64,000 nucleotides of DNA from Bradyrhizobium sp. 170 (GTDB lineage Bacteria; Pseudomonadota; Alphaproteobacteria; Rhizobiales; Xanthobacteraceae). The stretch spans positions 62,001 through 126,000 of the forward strand of contig NZ_CP064703.1 of NCBI RefSeq assembly GCF_023101085.1, written 5' to 3'. The notes beneath the pieces were generated by a model that had not been told where the DNA came from, made no database searches, and saw nothing but the letters and a program-made list of their open reading frames with translations. Of the stretch, positions 8,137 through 17,316 are shown one piece after another (positions within the stretch are counted from its first letter, which is position 1; every line of letters starts with the position of its first letter). The translations under genes were made by a program, and so were the position numbers.

Positions 8137-8735
8137 GCGCCTGCTCCCTTCTCGTCCTGCTGCGCAGCCGCCGCCTGCTGATGTTCGCGAATGATGAGGC
8201 TCTCGGTCTCCTCCACGTCGTGCAGGCGCTGCGGCCACCGGCCGGTGCGTATGCAAAGCACGCAGCGGATGACCTCAGCGAGCCCTTGCAGAAACAGAAG
8301 GACACCGGTGGCCGGGATCAGCGCCTTCAGCGGAAACACCGGCACGCCGGCCGGACTGAAGATGCTGACTTCACGGAAGCGCACCGACATATCGGCATAA
8401 TTCCAGCCCGAATACATCAGCGCCGCGATCGCCGGCAGGAAGAACAAAATGTAGAGAACGAGGTCCATCGTCGCCTGGGTGCGCGGCGACCAGAGGCGGT
8501 AGACCACGTCGGCGCGCACATGGCCGTTGCGCGAGAGCGTATAAGCGCCGGCCATCAGGAACATCGCGCCGTAGGTGATGTAGCTGATGTCGAAAGCCCA
8601 GGTGGTCGGCGCACGCAGCACGTAGCGCACGAACACCTCGTAGCTGACACCCAGCGTCAGGACGAGAATCAGCCAGGCGAACGCCTTTCCGACCCACGTG
8701 CTGAGCTCATCAATGAAGAAGAGAAATTTTTTCAT
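8133..8735 (-). CDS. dctQ: TRAP transporter small permease subunit (DctQ)
   Basis: The 200-residue product has four membrane helices and the DctQ signature region VSYEVFVRYVLRAPTTWAFD. The start at 8735 (MKKFLFF) is chosen because the frame upstream encodes a non-conserved Gly/Pro-rich stretch. Translation is coupled to dctM by a 4-bp overlap. It pairs with DctM and the periplasmic receptor encoded upstream. Confidence 0.92.
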   Translation of the reverse strand: MKKFLFFIDELSTWVGKAFAWLILVLTLGVSYEVFVRYVLRAPTTWAFDISYITYGAMFLMAGAYTLSRNGHVRADVVYRLWSPRTQATMDLVLYILFFLPAIAALMYSGWNYADMSVRFREVSIFSPAGVPVFPLKALIPATGVLLFLQGLAEVIRCVLCIRTGRWPQRLHDVEETESLIIREHQQAAAAQQDEKGAGA

Positions 8736-8855
8736 GCGAGCTGAACTCGCTGTGAGTAGCACATCCGGATTTCCCCCACCCTGTTCGTGGTCAGGCGGCG
8801 CTCCCACTGCGCCGCCCTTCATTCATACTGCGTCAGCGTTAAGCAGCGAAAGCAA

Positions 8856-9977
8856 TCAGAGCTTGATCACGCCCGGGAAGTGATGTTCGAAGGCGCCGCG
8901 GTAGTCCGTCGTGTTGTACGTGTTGTAGTAAACCACGCGGCGTACCCATGCCTTCTGCGAGTCCATCACCTTCTTCATGAACGGATCCGAACCGAGCTGG
9001 GTGATCAGGCCGTCCCATGCCTTGATCTGCGCATCGAACACCGATTTCGGCGTTCGCAGGACGTTGACCTTGTCCTTGGTGATCAGTTCCTGCAGGTCCT
9101 TGGAGTAATAGTCCATGGCCTTCCATTCGTTGGCCGATGACACGGCTTCCGCTGCATATTGCAGAATGGCCTTGTGCTCGGCGGGAAGGGCGTTGAACTT
9201 GGTCTTGTTGAACATGATCTCGAAGTATTCCGTCGCCTGATGGTGGCTGCCCATCATGTAGTACTTGGCGACGTCCTGCGCGCCGAAGCGCCGGTCCGAG
9301 GTCGGATTGTTGAACTCGAACCCGTCGATCACGCCGCGCTCCATGGCAGGCACGATCTCGCCGCCGGGAAGCTGCGCGACGGATGAACCCATCGCCTGGA
9401 AGAGATCGGCGGCAAGGCCCACCGTGCGATACTTCAGGCCCTTGAGATCGGCCTCGCTGGTGATCGGCTTCTTGAACCAGCCGAGCGGCTGGGTCGGCAT
9501 CGGCATGGCGAAGAAGCTCTTGATGTTGACCTTCATGATCTGGGTCTGGAGCTCTTCGAACAGCTCGCGACCGCCGCCGTTGTGGATCCAGCCGAGACCT
9601 TCATTGGCGTTGAAGCCGAACACGGGACCCGTGCCGAACAGCGAAGCTGCCTTGTGTTTGCCGTACCAGTAGACCGTCACCGTGTGCGCTGCGTCGATCT
9701 GGCCGCCGTGCACGCCGTCGAAGACCTGGAACGGATGCACGACCGAGCCGCCGACCAGATAGTCGATGCGCAGCCGGCCTCCGGCCATCTCGTTGACGCG
9801 CTTCACATAGTCTTCGGCCATCTCGTTGAAGACGTCGGCCTTGCCCCACGAGCCCTGCATTTTCAGAGTCGCCGTCTGCGCCCGGCTGACCTGCGGCATC
9901 GCAATCACCGCGCCGCCAGCGGCGGCCGCCGTCAGGAAACGGCGGCGCGTCGTTTTTGTATCGCTACGCTTGCTCAT
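8856..9977 (-). CDS. dctP: TRAP transporter periplasmic binding protein (DctP), Tat-exported
   Basis: The 373-residue product begins with a twin-arginine signal (TTRRRFLTAAAAGG) and has the DctP fold signatures, including KGLKYRTVGLAADLFQAMG and the ligand-clamping region FEFNNPTSDRRFG. ATG 9977 follows GGGAGGAA. It captures the substrate for DctQM; the gap of about 120 bp to dctQ is larger than elsewhere in the operon, as is common where receptor mRNA is made in excess. Substrate not determinable from the sequence. Confidence 0.93.
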   Translation of the reverse strand: MSKRSDTKTTRRRFLTAAAAGGAVIAMPQVSRAQTATLKMQGSWGKADVFNEMAEDYVKRVNEMAGGRLRIDYLVGGSVVHPFQVFDGVHGGQIDAAHTVTVYWYGKHKAASLFGTGPVFGFNANEGLGWIHNGGGRELFEELQTQIMKVNIKSFFAMPMPTQPLGWFKKPITSEADLKGLKYRTVGLAADLFQAMGSSVAQLPGGEIVPAMERGVIDGFEFNNPTSDRRFGAQDVAKYYMMGSHHQATEYFEIMFNKTKFNALPAEHKAILQYAAEAVSSANEWKAMDYYSKDLQELITKDKVNVLRTPKSVFDAQIKAWDGLITQLGSDPFMKKVMDSQKAWVRRVVYYNTYNTTDYRGAFEHHFPGVIKL

Positions 9978-10306
9978 GAGTTCCTCCCGGTTGAAAGATC
10001 GCCCGCTGCATCGCGGGCTTGTTTTGTCTTGACGCCAAGTCAAAGGCTTGCGCGGCATTTTGGCAAGCGGGAAGTGCGTTCGCTCATGGTGAATCGCGCA
10101 TACGGTAAGCATCGTTGTTGTTTCGCAGACGCGAAACGGGACCTTCCTTTCCGCTCGGCGGAGCGAAAGCGCACCGAAGTCTTGCACTTTAGTCGCAGGA
10201 AATTGGCCGCGCGAAATCGGCAGCGGTTTGAATCAGACTGGCTGGTTTATTCCCGTGCCGTTCTGCGCCCAATAGCCGCGTCGCGTCATGCTCTTAACGG
10301 ATCAGG
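9978..10306. other. Intergenic region upstream of the TRAP operon
   Basis: No gene seen. It should hold the promoter of the dctP operon (minus strand). Visible structures are a hairpin GCCCGC/GCGGGC near 10001-10018 that would sit in the dctP leader, a palindrome GTTTCG-N6-CGAAAC at 10120-10137, and a CTTTCCGCTC/GAGCGAAAG inverted repeat near 10144-10170. The palindromes could be regulator sites; no regulator gene lies adjacent. Confidence 0.5.
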
Positions 10307-11998
10307 TCAGGTGCTGCTGCCCGCGGCCGTTGCGACCACCGGCAAGACCTCGTTGGCGGCGCGGTCGGGGGTATCTTCCTTCCAGCGGACCGAACCGAAC
10401 GGCCGCTCCAGCATGCGGCGGACGCGGATCGGTTCGGGCCCGAGATGAAAGTCGATCGCGCGCTGGTGCAGGGCGCGCTCGGACTGGGTCGGGCGGCTAC
10501 GCTGGCGCAGGTAGTCCAGCCAGGTCGGGCAGTGATAGCGCTCGGTCCATAATTCGGGGTCGGCGATGTCGCGCGCGATCGACCAGCCATAGGCGCCATT
10601 GCGCTGGCGGCTGAGCTGCACTTCCTGCATCACATTGTGGAAGGCGCGCGCGCTGTCCTGCGCGACGCGATACTCGATCTCGACCACCAGCGGCCCGCTG
10701 CGCCCGGTGAGCGACAGCCGCACTTCGGGATCGGCCAGCGCCTCGGCGGGCGGCTCATAGCGCGCGCCGACCGGCGGCATGCGCAACCAGATTCCGAGCA
10801 GCGGGGAAAGCAACATCAGTCCGGCCGAGACCAGCAGCGCCACCTCGACGCCGGCGATGTCGGTGAGGTGGCCCCAGCCCCAGCTTCCGATCGCAATACC
10901 GCCGGCAATTGCGGCCTGGAATGCCGCCAGCGAGCGGCCCGCGACCCAGCGCGGCGCCGAGAGCTGCACGCCGATGTTGAACAAGGCGACCGCCAGCATC
11001 CACACCGCTCCCGCGAGCACCAGGGCGATCGCCGTCAGGATGGCGCTGTTGCTCAGGGCGACCGCGGCGATCGCGCCGGCCAGCGATATCGTGCAGGCGC
11101 GCACCGCGGCCTCGCCGCTCATGCGCCGCCGCACTTCGGAGATATTCAGCGCGCCGAATACCGCGCCCATGCCGAAGGCCCCCAACATGATGCCGTAAGT
11201 TTGCGCGCCGCCATGCAGGAGGTCGCGGGCGACCAGCGGCATCAGCGCCGAGATCGAGCCGCCGATCACGCCGGTGACCAATGTCCTGATCAGGACGATG
11301 CGGATCGACGGCGAGTTGGCGATGTAGCGCACGCCCGAGACCATGGCGCGGTTGAGGCGTTCGCGCGGCAGGCGCGATGGTTCATGGGTGCGGTTCCACA
11401 GAAACAGCACCACCATCAGCGGCAGATAAAGCACGGCATTGACGGCGAACGCGGCGACGGCGCCTGCGGTCGCGACCACAATGCCGCCGACCGCCGGCCC
11501 GAAACTGCGCGCGATGTTGTAGCTGATGCCGTTGAGCGCGACCGCCGCCGGCAGCGTTTCCGCCGGCACCTGCTCGCTGACCGAGGCTTGCCAGGCCGGC
11601 CCGAACAGCGCCATGCCGCTGCCCACCACGAAGCACAGCGCCAGCAGGATATTCGGCGTGACGAGGCCGAGCCACGCCATGACGGTCAGCACGGTTGCGC
11701 CGACAAGCGCGATACCGAGCGAGACGAGGGCGACGATCCGCCGGTCGTGCATGTCGGCGATGGCGCCAGCCGGCATCGAAATCAGCATGATCGGCAGCAT
11801 CAGCGCGGTCTGCACCAGCGCGACCTTGTCGGCGGAAGAAGTCATCTGCGTCATCGCCCAGGCAGCTCCAACGCCCTGGATCAATATCCCCAGATTGGAC
11901 ACGAGACTGGCGAGCCAGATGCGCCGGAACACGGCATGCCGCAGCGGCGCTGCGATACCGTCAGTCGCAAGACGCGAGCGTTTCGGCTGGTCGGTCAT
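10307..11998 (-). CDS. MFS exporter of the EntS-like (MFS_3) type with C-terminal extension
   Basis: The 563-residue product has 12 predicted membrane helices in the first 410 residues with MFS features (GAIADMHDRR between helices 2 and 3). The last 150 residues are soluble and resemble the antibiotic-monooxygenase-like extension found on many rhizobial MFS_3 proteins (LVVEIEYRV ... ERYHCPTWLDYLRQRSR). EntS-type proteins export siderophores or other small molecules; no siderophore genes are nearby. ATG 11998 is chosen as start; an in-frame ATG at 12043 is possible. Confidence 0.85.
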   Translation of the reverse strand: MTDQPKRSRLATDGIAAPLRHAVFRRIWLASLVSNLGILIQGVGAAWAMTQMTSSADKVALVQTALMLPIMLISMPAGAIADMHDRRIVALVSLGIALVGATVLTVMAWLGLVTPNILLALCFVVGSGMALFGPAWQASVSEQVPAETLPAAVALNGISYNIARSFGPAVGGIVVATAGAVAAFAVNAVLYLPLMVVLFLWNRTHEPSRLPRERLNRAMVSGVRYIANSPSIRIVLIRTLVTGVIGGSISALMPLVARDLLHGGAQTYGIMLGAFGMGAVFGALNISEVRRRMSGEAAVRACTISLAGAIAAVALSNSAILTAIALVLAGAVWMLAVALFNIGVQLSAPRWVAGRSLAAFQAAIAGGIAIGSWGWGHLTDIAGVEVALLVSAGLMLLSPLLGIWLRMPPVGARYEPPAEALADPEVRLSLTGRSGPLVVEIEYRVAQDSARAFHNVMQEVQLSRQRNGAYGWSIARDIADPELWTERYHCPTWLDYLRQRSRPTQSERALHQRAIDFHLGPEPIRVRRMLERPFGSVRWKEDTPDRAANEVLPVVATAAGSST

Positions 11999-12147
11999 GA
12001 TCGGTTCCGTTGGCTTTCTGTCACCGGCTTGATTCCATTCCAACTTAAAGTGATGCCTGCGAAAACCCTGACCTGTCCAGTCGTTACACCGCTTTCGGCG
12101 GTGCTACAGCACAGCTAAGGTACTGAAGAGCAACGGAAGGTTTCGAA

Positions 12148-13536
12148 ATGCGGCTGTCACGGCGGTTGATCCTGAAGAGCGCCGGAGCCTTGCCCGTGCT
12201 GGCTGGCTCATTCGGTCTCATGCCCCTGGGTTTGCGGGCGTGGGCGCAGGCGGCGTCGGCGGCATCCGCGCCAGCGGCGGTTCCGCCGGTCCTGTTCGTG
12301 CACGGCAATGGCGACCATGCGGCACTCTGGATCACCACATTATGGCGCATGGAATCGAACGGCGTGCCACACGAGCGAATGCTGGCTGTCAGCTTTACCG
12401 ATCCCCTGGCGCGCACCGATGACAGGGTGGAACAACCGAACCGTTCCTCGACCGAAGACCAGCGCCGCGAACTCGGCGAGGCCGTCAAGGAATTGCAGCG
12501 TCGCACCGGCGCGTCGCGCATCGCCCTCGTCGGTAATTCGCGCGGCGGCTATTCGATCCGCAATTACATCAGGAATGGCGGCGGCACCGACGTCAGCCAC
12601 GCCGTGCTGTGCGGCGTCCCAAACCACGGCATCTATGATTGGGACGACGGTCCAGGCGGCGAGTTCAACGGCCGCGGCCCGTTCCTGCGCGGCTTGAACG
12701 AGGGCGAGAGCGAGGTGACGCCGGGCACGGCATTTCTCACCTTGCGCAGCGACGGCATCGATAAATTTGCGCAAGGCGATGGGCGCTTCGTCGGCAAGCC
12801 GGGCACGCCGACCGGCGTGACGTCGGAAGGCCCTGCGCTGAAGGGCGCGACCAATCTCGTGCTCGGTGCGCTCGATCATCGCGAGGTCGCGTTTCATCCG
12901 CGCGCGTTTCGCGAGATCTACAAATTCATTGCCGGCCAGGAGCCGTCACGCATCGAGATCGTACCGGAAGCGGAAGTCAGGCTGAGTGGACTTGTGACGG
13001 GCACGCCGGGAGGCGTCGTCACCAACCGCCCGGTCTCCGGCGCGACGGTTGAAATCTATCGCGTCTCTTCTGATACCGGCGAACGGATCGGCGGTCCGAT
13101 TCATTCGTCGCAAACCGGCGCCGACGGCCGCTGGGGCCCGGCGCAGGTCGAGCCGAGCTGGTATCTCGAAATCGTGCTGGCATCGGCCGGCTCTCCCACG
13201 ACGCATCTCTATCGATCGCCGTTTCCGCGCTCCTCCGACGTGGTGCATTTGCGCGCCGCGCGCCCGCTCGGGCCGGCCGATGCCGGCGCGGGCGCCGTGG
13301 TCCTGACGTCGCGTCCGCGGGGTTATTTTGGCTTGCCGCGGGACGTGGTGCTGATCGACGGCAAGGAGCCCAGGGACCTGAAACCTGGCGTGCCGACCGA
13401 TTCGGTCACGACCTTGCGGCTTCCAGCGGAGGAGATTGGCCGCCCGGTGGCAGCCATGTTCAATACAGAGCGAATCGTGGCACGGGCTTGGCCGGCCTCG
13501 GAGAACCGCATTGCGATTGCCGAACTGACTTATTAG
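12148..13536 (+). CDS. Tat-exported alpha/beta hydrolase (lipase/esterase-like)
   Basis: The 462-residue product has a Tat-like signal (SRRLILKSAG), an alpha/beta hydrolase core beginning VLFVHGNGDH, a nucleophile elbow GNSRGGYS, and probably catalytic His in the LDHREVAFHP segment (about residue 245). After residue 275 a beta-rich module with TGTPGGVVTNRPVSGATVEI resembles carboxypeptidase-regulatory-like domains, followed by another beta region. GGAAGG precedes the start. It is probably periplasmic or secreted and acts on an ester, but the substrate is unknown. It is divergent from the MFS gene. Confidence 0.8.
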   Translation: MRLSRRLILKSAGALPVLAGSFGLMPLGLRAWAQAASAASAPAAVPPVLFVHGNGDHAALWITTLWRMESNGVPHERMLAVSFTDPLARTDDRVEQPNRSSTEDQRRELGEAVKELQRRTGASRIALVGNSRGGYSIRNYIRNGGGTDVSHAVLCGVPNHGIYDWDDGPGGEFNGRGPFLRGLNEGESEVTPGTAFLTLRSDGIDKFAQGDGRFVGKPGTPTGVTSEGPALKGATNLVLGALDHREVAFHPRAFREIYKFIAGQEPSRIEIVPEAEVRLSGLVTGTPGGVVTNRPVSGATVEIYRVSSDTGERIGGPIHSSQTGADGRWGPAQVEPSWYLEIVLASAGSPTTHLYRSPFPRSSDVVHLRAARPLGPADAGAGAVVLTSRPRGYFGLPRDVVLIDGKEPRDLKPGVPTDSVTTLRLPAEEIGRPVAAMFNTERIVARAWPASENRIAIAELTY

Positions 13537-13591
13537 CTGTTTCCTGACTGGTACGCCTTTGTGGCGCCCGGATCGAAGACTGAGATACGAT

Positions 13592-13665
13592 CGTAGCCCG
13601 CATGAGCGCAGCGATATGCGGGGCTTGGCAGGATCCCGGATATCGCTGCGCTCATCCGGGCTACG
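13592..13665. repeat. Palindromic intergenic repeat, family D (CGTAGCCCG...CGGGCTACG)
   Basis: Starts CGTAGCCCGCATGAGCGCAG and ends CGCTGCGCTCATCCGGGCTACG, giving a long imperfect hairpin. A second copy is at 63646-63733. It ends only 12 bp before the P450 start codon, so it lies in or next to that gene's leader. Confidence 0.85.
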
Positions 13666-13677
13666 AAAGTGGCGCCC

Positions 13678-15063
13678 ATGAGCATAGCCGAAGCCTACGA
13701 CATGCCGGCCCCACGCGCGCCGCTGGTGCCGCCGAGCCCGCCGCGGGCGCCCGAAGACATGACGATGTTCGGGCGGTTGAAGGCGATCCGCATCAGCCCG
13801 ATCGGCATGTGGGGCCAGCGGGCCTATGAGGAAGATATCGTCCAGGGCCGCTTTTTCGGGCGTGGCAGTTTCATTCTCAACGCGCCCGATGCGATCCGGC
13901 ATGTGCTGGTCGACAATTTCGAAAACTATACGCGCACGCCGGTGAGCTTCCGGGTGTTACGTCCGATATTGGGCCAGGGCCTGCTGATTGCCGAAGGACG
14001 CGCGTGGAAACACCAGCGCCGAACGCTGGCGCCGGCCTTCACGCCGCGCGCGGTCTCGACGCTCGTTCCGCACATGCTGGCGGCGACCGACGAGACGGTT
14101 GCCAAGCTCAGGGCCGCCAGCAACGCGCCCGTCGACCTGCGTGAAGCCATGCAGCGAATGACACTGGAAATCGCCGGCCGCACGATGTTTTCGTTCGGGA
14201 TGGATCGGCACGGCGCAGCCTTGCGCGATTTCGTCATGGAATATGGCGAGCGGCTGGCGCGGCCGCATTTCCTCGATTTATTGCTGCCGCTGAACTGGCC
14301 GAGTCCGCAGGATCTGTCCCGCGCGCGCTTCCGCAAACGCTGGACGGCGTTTGTCGGCATGCTGATGGCCGAACGCCGCGCCGCCGGCAAGAACGAGGGC
14401 GCGCCGGCGCACGATCTGTTCGACTTGATGGGTGATGCGCGCGATCCGGAAACCGGCGAGGCCTTCACCGATGCGCAGCTCGGCGATCAGATTGCGACCA
14501 TGATCCTGGCCGGCCACGAGACCACGGCGACGGCGCTGTTCTGGGCGCTCTATTTGCTGGCGCTTGATCCTGCGGTCCAGCAGGACGTCGCCAACGAGGT
14601 GGAGGGTGCAACCGTCAACGGCACGCTCGATATCGAGCGGCTGAAATTCACCCGCGCGGTGATCGACGAGACCATGCGGCTCTATCCGCCGGCGTTCCTG
14701 ATTGCGCGTGCAGCCAGCGGGCCGGATACGATCATGGGGCTTCCGGTCAAGAAGAAGGACGTCATCCTGATCGCGCCGTGGCTGTTGCACCGGCACGAAA
14801 AACTCTGGCGCGATCCGAACGCGTTCATCCCGTCCCGTTTCATGACCGGCACGCCGCCCGATCGCTTCGCCTACCTGCCGTTCGGCGTCGGCGCACGCGT
14901 CTGCATCGGCGCGCATTTCGCGCTGGTCGAAGCAACGCTGGCGCTGGCGAAGATGATCGGCGCGTTCCGCGTCACACTGGTCGACAAGGAGCCGGTGATG
15001 CCGATCGGCGTGGTGACGACGCAGCCTGACCGTTCGCCGATGTTTGCCATCACGCCCCGGTAG
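13678..15063 (+). CDS. Cytochrome P450
   Basis: The 461-residue product has the complete P450 signature set: I-helix AGHETTATALF, K-helix DETMR (ExxR), and haem loop FGVGARVCIGAHFA with the axial Cys. It resembles bacterial P450s of the CYP4/CYP102-like fold more than the short soluble CYP101 type, judging by the long N-terminus without a membrane anchor. Substrate unknown; no ferredoxin or reductase gene is adjacent, so redox partners must come from elsewhere. ATG 13678 is used; a GTG at 13669 is in frame. No strong ribosome site lies between the repeat and the start. Confidence 0.93.
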   Translation: MSIAEAYDMPAPRAPLVPPSPPRAPEDMTMFGRLKAIRISPIGMWGQRAYEEDIVQGRFFGRGSFILNAPDAIRHVLVDNFENYTRTPVSFRVLRPILGQGLLIAEGRAWKHQRRTLAPAFTPRAVSTLVPHMLAATDETVAKLRAASNAPVDLREAMQRMTLEIAGRTMFSFGMDRHGAALRDFVMEYGERLARPHFLDLLLPLNWPSPQDLSRARFRKRWTAFVGMLMAERRAAGKNEGAPAHDLFDLMGDARDPETGEAFTDAQLGDQIATMILAGHETTATALFWALYLLALDPAVQQDVANEVEGATVNGTLDIERLKFTRAVIDETMRLYPPAFLIARAASGPDTIMGLPVKKKDVILIAPWLLHRHEKLWRDPNAFIPSRFMTGTPPDRFAYLPFGVGARVCIGAHFALVEATLALAKMIGAFRVTLVDKEPVMPIGVVTTQPDRSPMFAITPR

Positions 15064-15190
15064 TGTTTTCGAGGCGAAAGCCTTCCCTAGGCCCGATCCG
15101 GATGGATTGCCGGGTCGCATAGCAATCAGGTTTTCGCAGATAAGTTTTCGCAGATTGCGTAGACTTATCTGCGGTAGAAACCACGTCAAA
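15063..15190. repeat. Dispersed intergenic repeat, family A long variant
   Basis: Shares GTTTTCGAGGCGAA, TAGCAATCA, GCAGATTGCGTAG and CTTATCTGCGG blocks with the region 54772-54885. An internal GCAGATAAGTTTTCGCAGATT duplication is visible. Confidence 0.65.
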
Positions 15191-15243
15191 CTACAGAGAG
15201 CACCTTGCGGAGCCGCTTCGCCAACGTCATCTAGGATGTGAGC

Positions 15244-16653
15244 ATGAGCAATACCGAAGCCCAGTTCTCGGTTCTGCGGCAGACCGCCGATCCAGCGGTC
15301 GTGGATGCCATTTCGCAGTTGATCGCGAAGGGCGAGGATCGCGACCTCAACCGGATCAACTTGCTGGATTTTGCCGCGCGGTACGGGCTCGACGAGGAAA
15401 AGGTCATTTCGGCCTTCCTGCATTCAGCGCGGCTCGGGCTGTTCGACCTCAGCTGGAATGTCCTGTGCCCCGGCTGTGGTGGCGTGCTCGGTGCGCACAA
15501 CACCCTGAAATCGCTTCGGCACGACGACTACAATTGCGCGCTATGCGCTCAGGGCTATGAGGCATCCGTCGACGACCGTGTGGAGGTTTCTTTCACCGTC
15601 AGTCCCCGCGTCAGGCGTATAGCGGCGCATGATCCCAATACATTGCCGATCTGGGAATATAACCGCCAGATGTTCTGGAGTTCGGGGATGGACCTGAGCG
15701 AAGAATCGATCACGCGGCTGATCGACGAGGTCTCGCTCGAGGCGATCGAACTGCCGGCGGGCGAAAAGGCGGTGCTGTCGCTGCAACTGCCTAATCAGTT
15801 CGTGATCGTGTTCGAACCGGTGACGCATTCGGCGCATTTTCTGGACATCCAGGGCGAGCCGACCCGCGAGCGCCAGCAGTTCTCCATCGTCTTCAACAAG
15901 CTGCACGCGCCGACCGGCACGACCGTGATGCGTCCCGGGCCGCTGCGGCTATCGCTCGAAAACCAGACCGACCACCGGGTGCTTCCCGCGGTCTGGATCG
16001 CCAACGATACGCTCCACGAGCTGCTCGGCAAGCGCAAGCCGATCCTGACCGCCAAGCGGATGCTGTCCAACCAGACTTTTCGCGACGTCTTCAAGGCGGA
16101 TAACCTCAATGTCGATCAGCGCCTCAAGATCACCTCGCTGACCTTCCTGTTCACGGACCTGAAGGGCTCCACGGCGCTCTATGAGCGGGTCGGCGATCTC
16201 GCCGCGTTCGATCTGGTGCGCGCGCATTTCCATGCGCTGCTCGAAATCATCGCGTCCGAGAAGGGCGCGGTGGTGAAGACGATCGGCGACGCCGTGATGG
16301 CGACCTTCATCAGGCCGGAGCACGCGATCGTTGCGGGGTTACGGATGCGCGCGGCGATGGCTCAGCTCAATATCGAGCGTGGCAGGGAGGATCTGATCGT
16401 CAAGATCGGCATTCACGAAGGTCCATGCCTGGCCGTGATGCTCAACGAGCGGCAGGATTATTTCGGCCAGACCGTCAATATCGCATCGCGCGTGCAGAGC
16501 CTGTCGACCTCGCAAGAGATCCACATCACCGGACCTGTGATCGAATCGCCGGCGGTCGCCACGATCCTTCAGAACGAGGCGATCAGGCCGATCCAGAAGG
16601 AAGCCGCGCTGCGCGGCATCGCCGACAAGATCGTGGTGTACGAGATCCCTTGA
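15244..16653 (+). CDS. Class III adenylate/guanylate cyclase with DUF5939 zinc-ribbon N-terminus
   Basis: The 469-residue soluble product has an N-terminal region of the DUF5939 type (about 1-290) that includes four cysteines, C75-x2-C78 and C98-x2-C101, probably a zinc ribbon. The C-terminal cyclase domain (about 300-469) shows metal-binding Asp in FLFTDLKGST and KTIGDAVM and the transition-state Asn/Arg in QTVNIASRVQ, so it should be active. It would make cAMP (or cGMP) in response to whatever the N-terminus senses. No membrane segment. ATG 15244 is preferred over GTG 15238. The gene stands alone. Confidence 0.9.
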   Translation: MSNTEAQFSVLRQTADPAVVDAISQLIAKGEDRDLNRINLLDFAARYGLDEEKVISAFLHSARLGLFDLSWNVLCPGCGGVLGAHNTLKSLRHDDYNCALCAQGYEASVDDRVEVSFTVSPRVRRIAAHDPNTLPIWEYNRQMFWSSGMDLSEESITRLIDEVSLEAIELPAGEKAVLSLQLPNQFVIVFEPVTHSAHFLDIQGEPTRERQQFSIVFNKLHAPTGTTVMRPGPLRLSLENQTDHRVLPAVWIANDTLHELLGKRKPILTAKRMLSNQTFRDVFKADNLNVDQRLKITSLTFLFTDLKGSTALYERVGDLAAFDLVRAHFHALLEIIASEKGAVVKTIGDAVMATFIRPEHAIVAGLRMRAAMAQLNIERGREDLIVKIGIHEGPCLAVMLNERQDYFGQTVNIASRVQSLSTSQEIHITGPVIESPAVATILQNEAIRPIQKEAALRGIADKIVVYEIP

Positions 16654-16688
16654 ACGCCTAACTTAAAAGCGCGCCAGTAAATCGGACT

Positions 16689-16745
16689 CGTCATGCCCGG
16701 GCAAAAGCGCGAAGACGCGCTTCGCGCTTTTGCCCGGCCATGACG
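16689..16745. repeat. Palindromic intergenic repeat, family E (CGTCATG...CATGACG)
   Basis: A near-perfect hairpin of about 26 bp per arm: CGTCATGCCCGGGCAAAAGC ... GCTTTTGCCCGGCCATGACG. It lies between two convergent genes and may also act as a terminator, though no T run follows. Confidence 0.85.
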
Positions 16746-16790
16746 GAGAGTGACTGACGCTGGCCGCTATGCTGGTCAAGCGTTGACGCG

Positions 16791-17267
16791 CTACTCGATC
16801 ACGATCTCGCCGGTCATGCCGAGTTCGGCGTGGGTCTTGCCATCGCTGGTCTTGATGTCGCAACGCAGGTCGCTGGCGCGGCCGGCCGCGACCGGCACCA
16901 GCCACCATTCGGCGGATTGTCCCGGATAGACCTCGATCTCGCGGATCGCGCCCTTGAATTCGGCGAGCGTCACGGCCTTGCCATTTTGCTGCTGCGTCAC
17001 CTGCACCTTGCGCGTGAACACCATCTGCGAGAACGCATGCGAGGTGAAGTAATGCGGATCGTTGCTCGTGTTGCGCAGGATCAGCTTGTAGAGCTTGCCG
17101 GTTTCAAACTTGAGTTGCTTCGGCGCGAATTCATGTTTGCCAGGTGAGCCGAGATCGACCGTTATCTCGATCGGCGTCTGCCGCGACATATCGCCCGCCG
17201 CAAGCGCGGCTCCCGAGGCAATTCCAAGCACAACGGCGGCGCCCAGCGCGAAGCGGAAGGTGGTCAT
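16791..17267 (-). CDS. Periplasmic cupredoxin-like protein
   Basis: The 158-residue product has a signal peptide (cleavage near ALAAGD). The mature beta-sandwich shows a type I copper-site order: His in DPHYFTSH, Cys in SDLRCDIK, His in KTHAEL and Met in LGMTGE. This fits a cupredoxin, although the Cys-to-His spacing is longer than in blue copper proteins, so copper binding needs caution. GAGGAAA precedes the start. The leader carries a perfect palindrome of Fur-superfamily type 50 bp upstream, suggesting metal regulation. Related single-domain proteins occur in iron or copper uptake clusters. Confidence 0.75.
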   Translation of the reverse strand: MTTFRFALGAAVVLGIASGAALAAGDMSRQTPIEITVDLGSPGKHEFAPKQLKFETGKLYKLILRNTSNDPHYFTSHAFSQMVFTRKVQVTQQQNGKAVTLAEFKGAIREIEVYPGQSAEWWLVPVAAGRASDLRCDIKTSDGKTHAELGMTGEIVIE

Positions 17268-17287
17268 GCGCGTTTCCTCAAAAATCA

Positions 17288-17304
17288 CTCGTTGGAACAA
17301 CGAG
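17288..17304 (-). promoter_or_regulatory. Leader hairpin CTCGTTG-GAA-CAACGAG
   Basis: A perfect 7-bp stem with a 3-nt loop in the leader of the cupredoxin gene, between the palindromic operator and the ribosome site. Confidence 0.5.
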
Positions 17305-17316
17305 TTTCGTTTCTAA

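Noticed and set aside
10001..10026. Hairpin plus T-rich run as a plus-strand terminator
   Set aside because: No plus-strand gene ends here; the hairpin lies in the leader of the minus-strand dctP gene.
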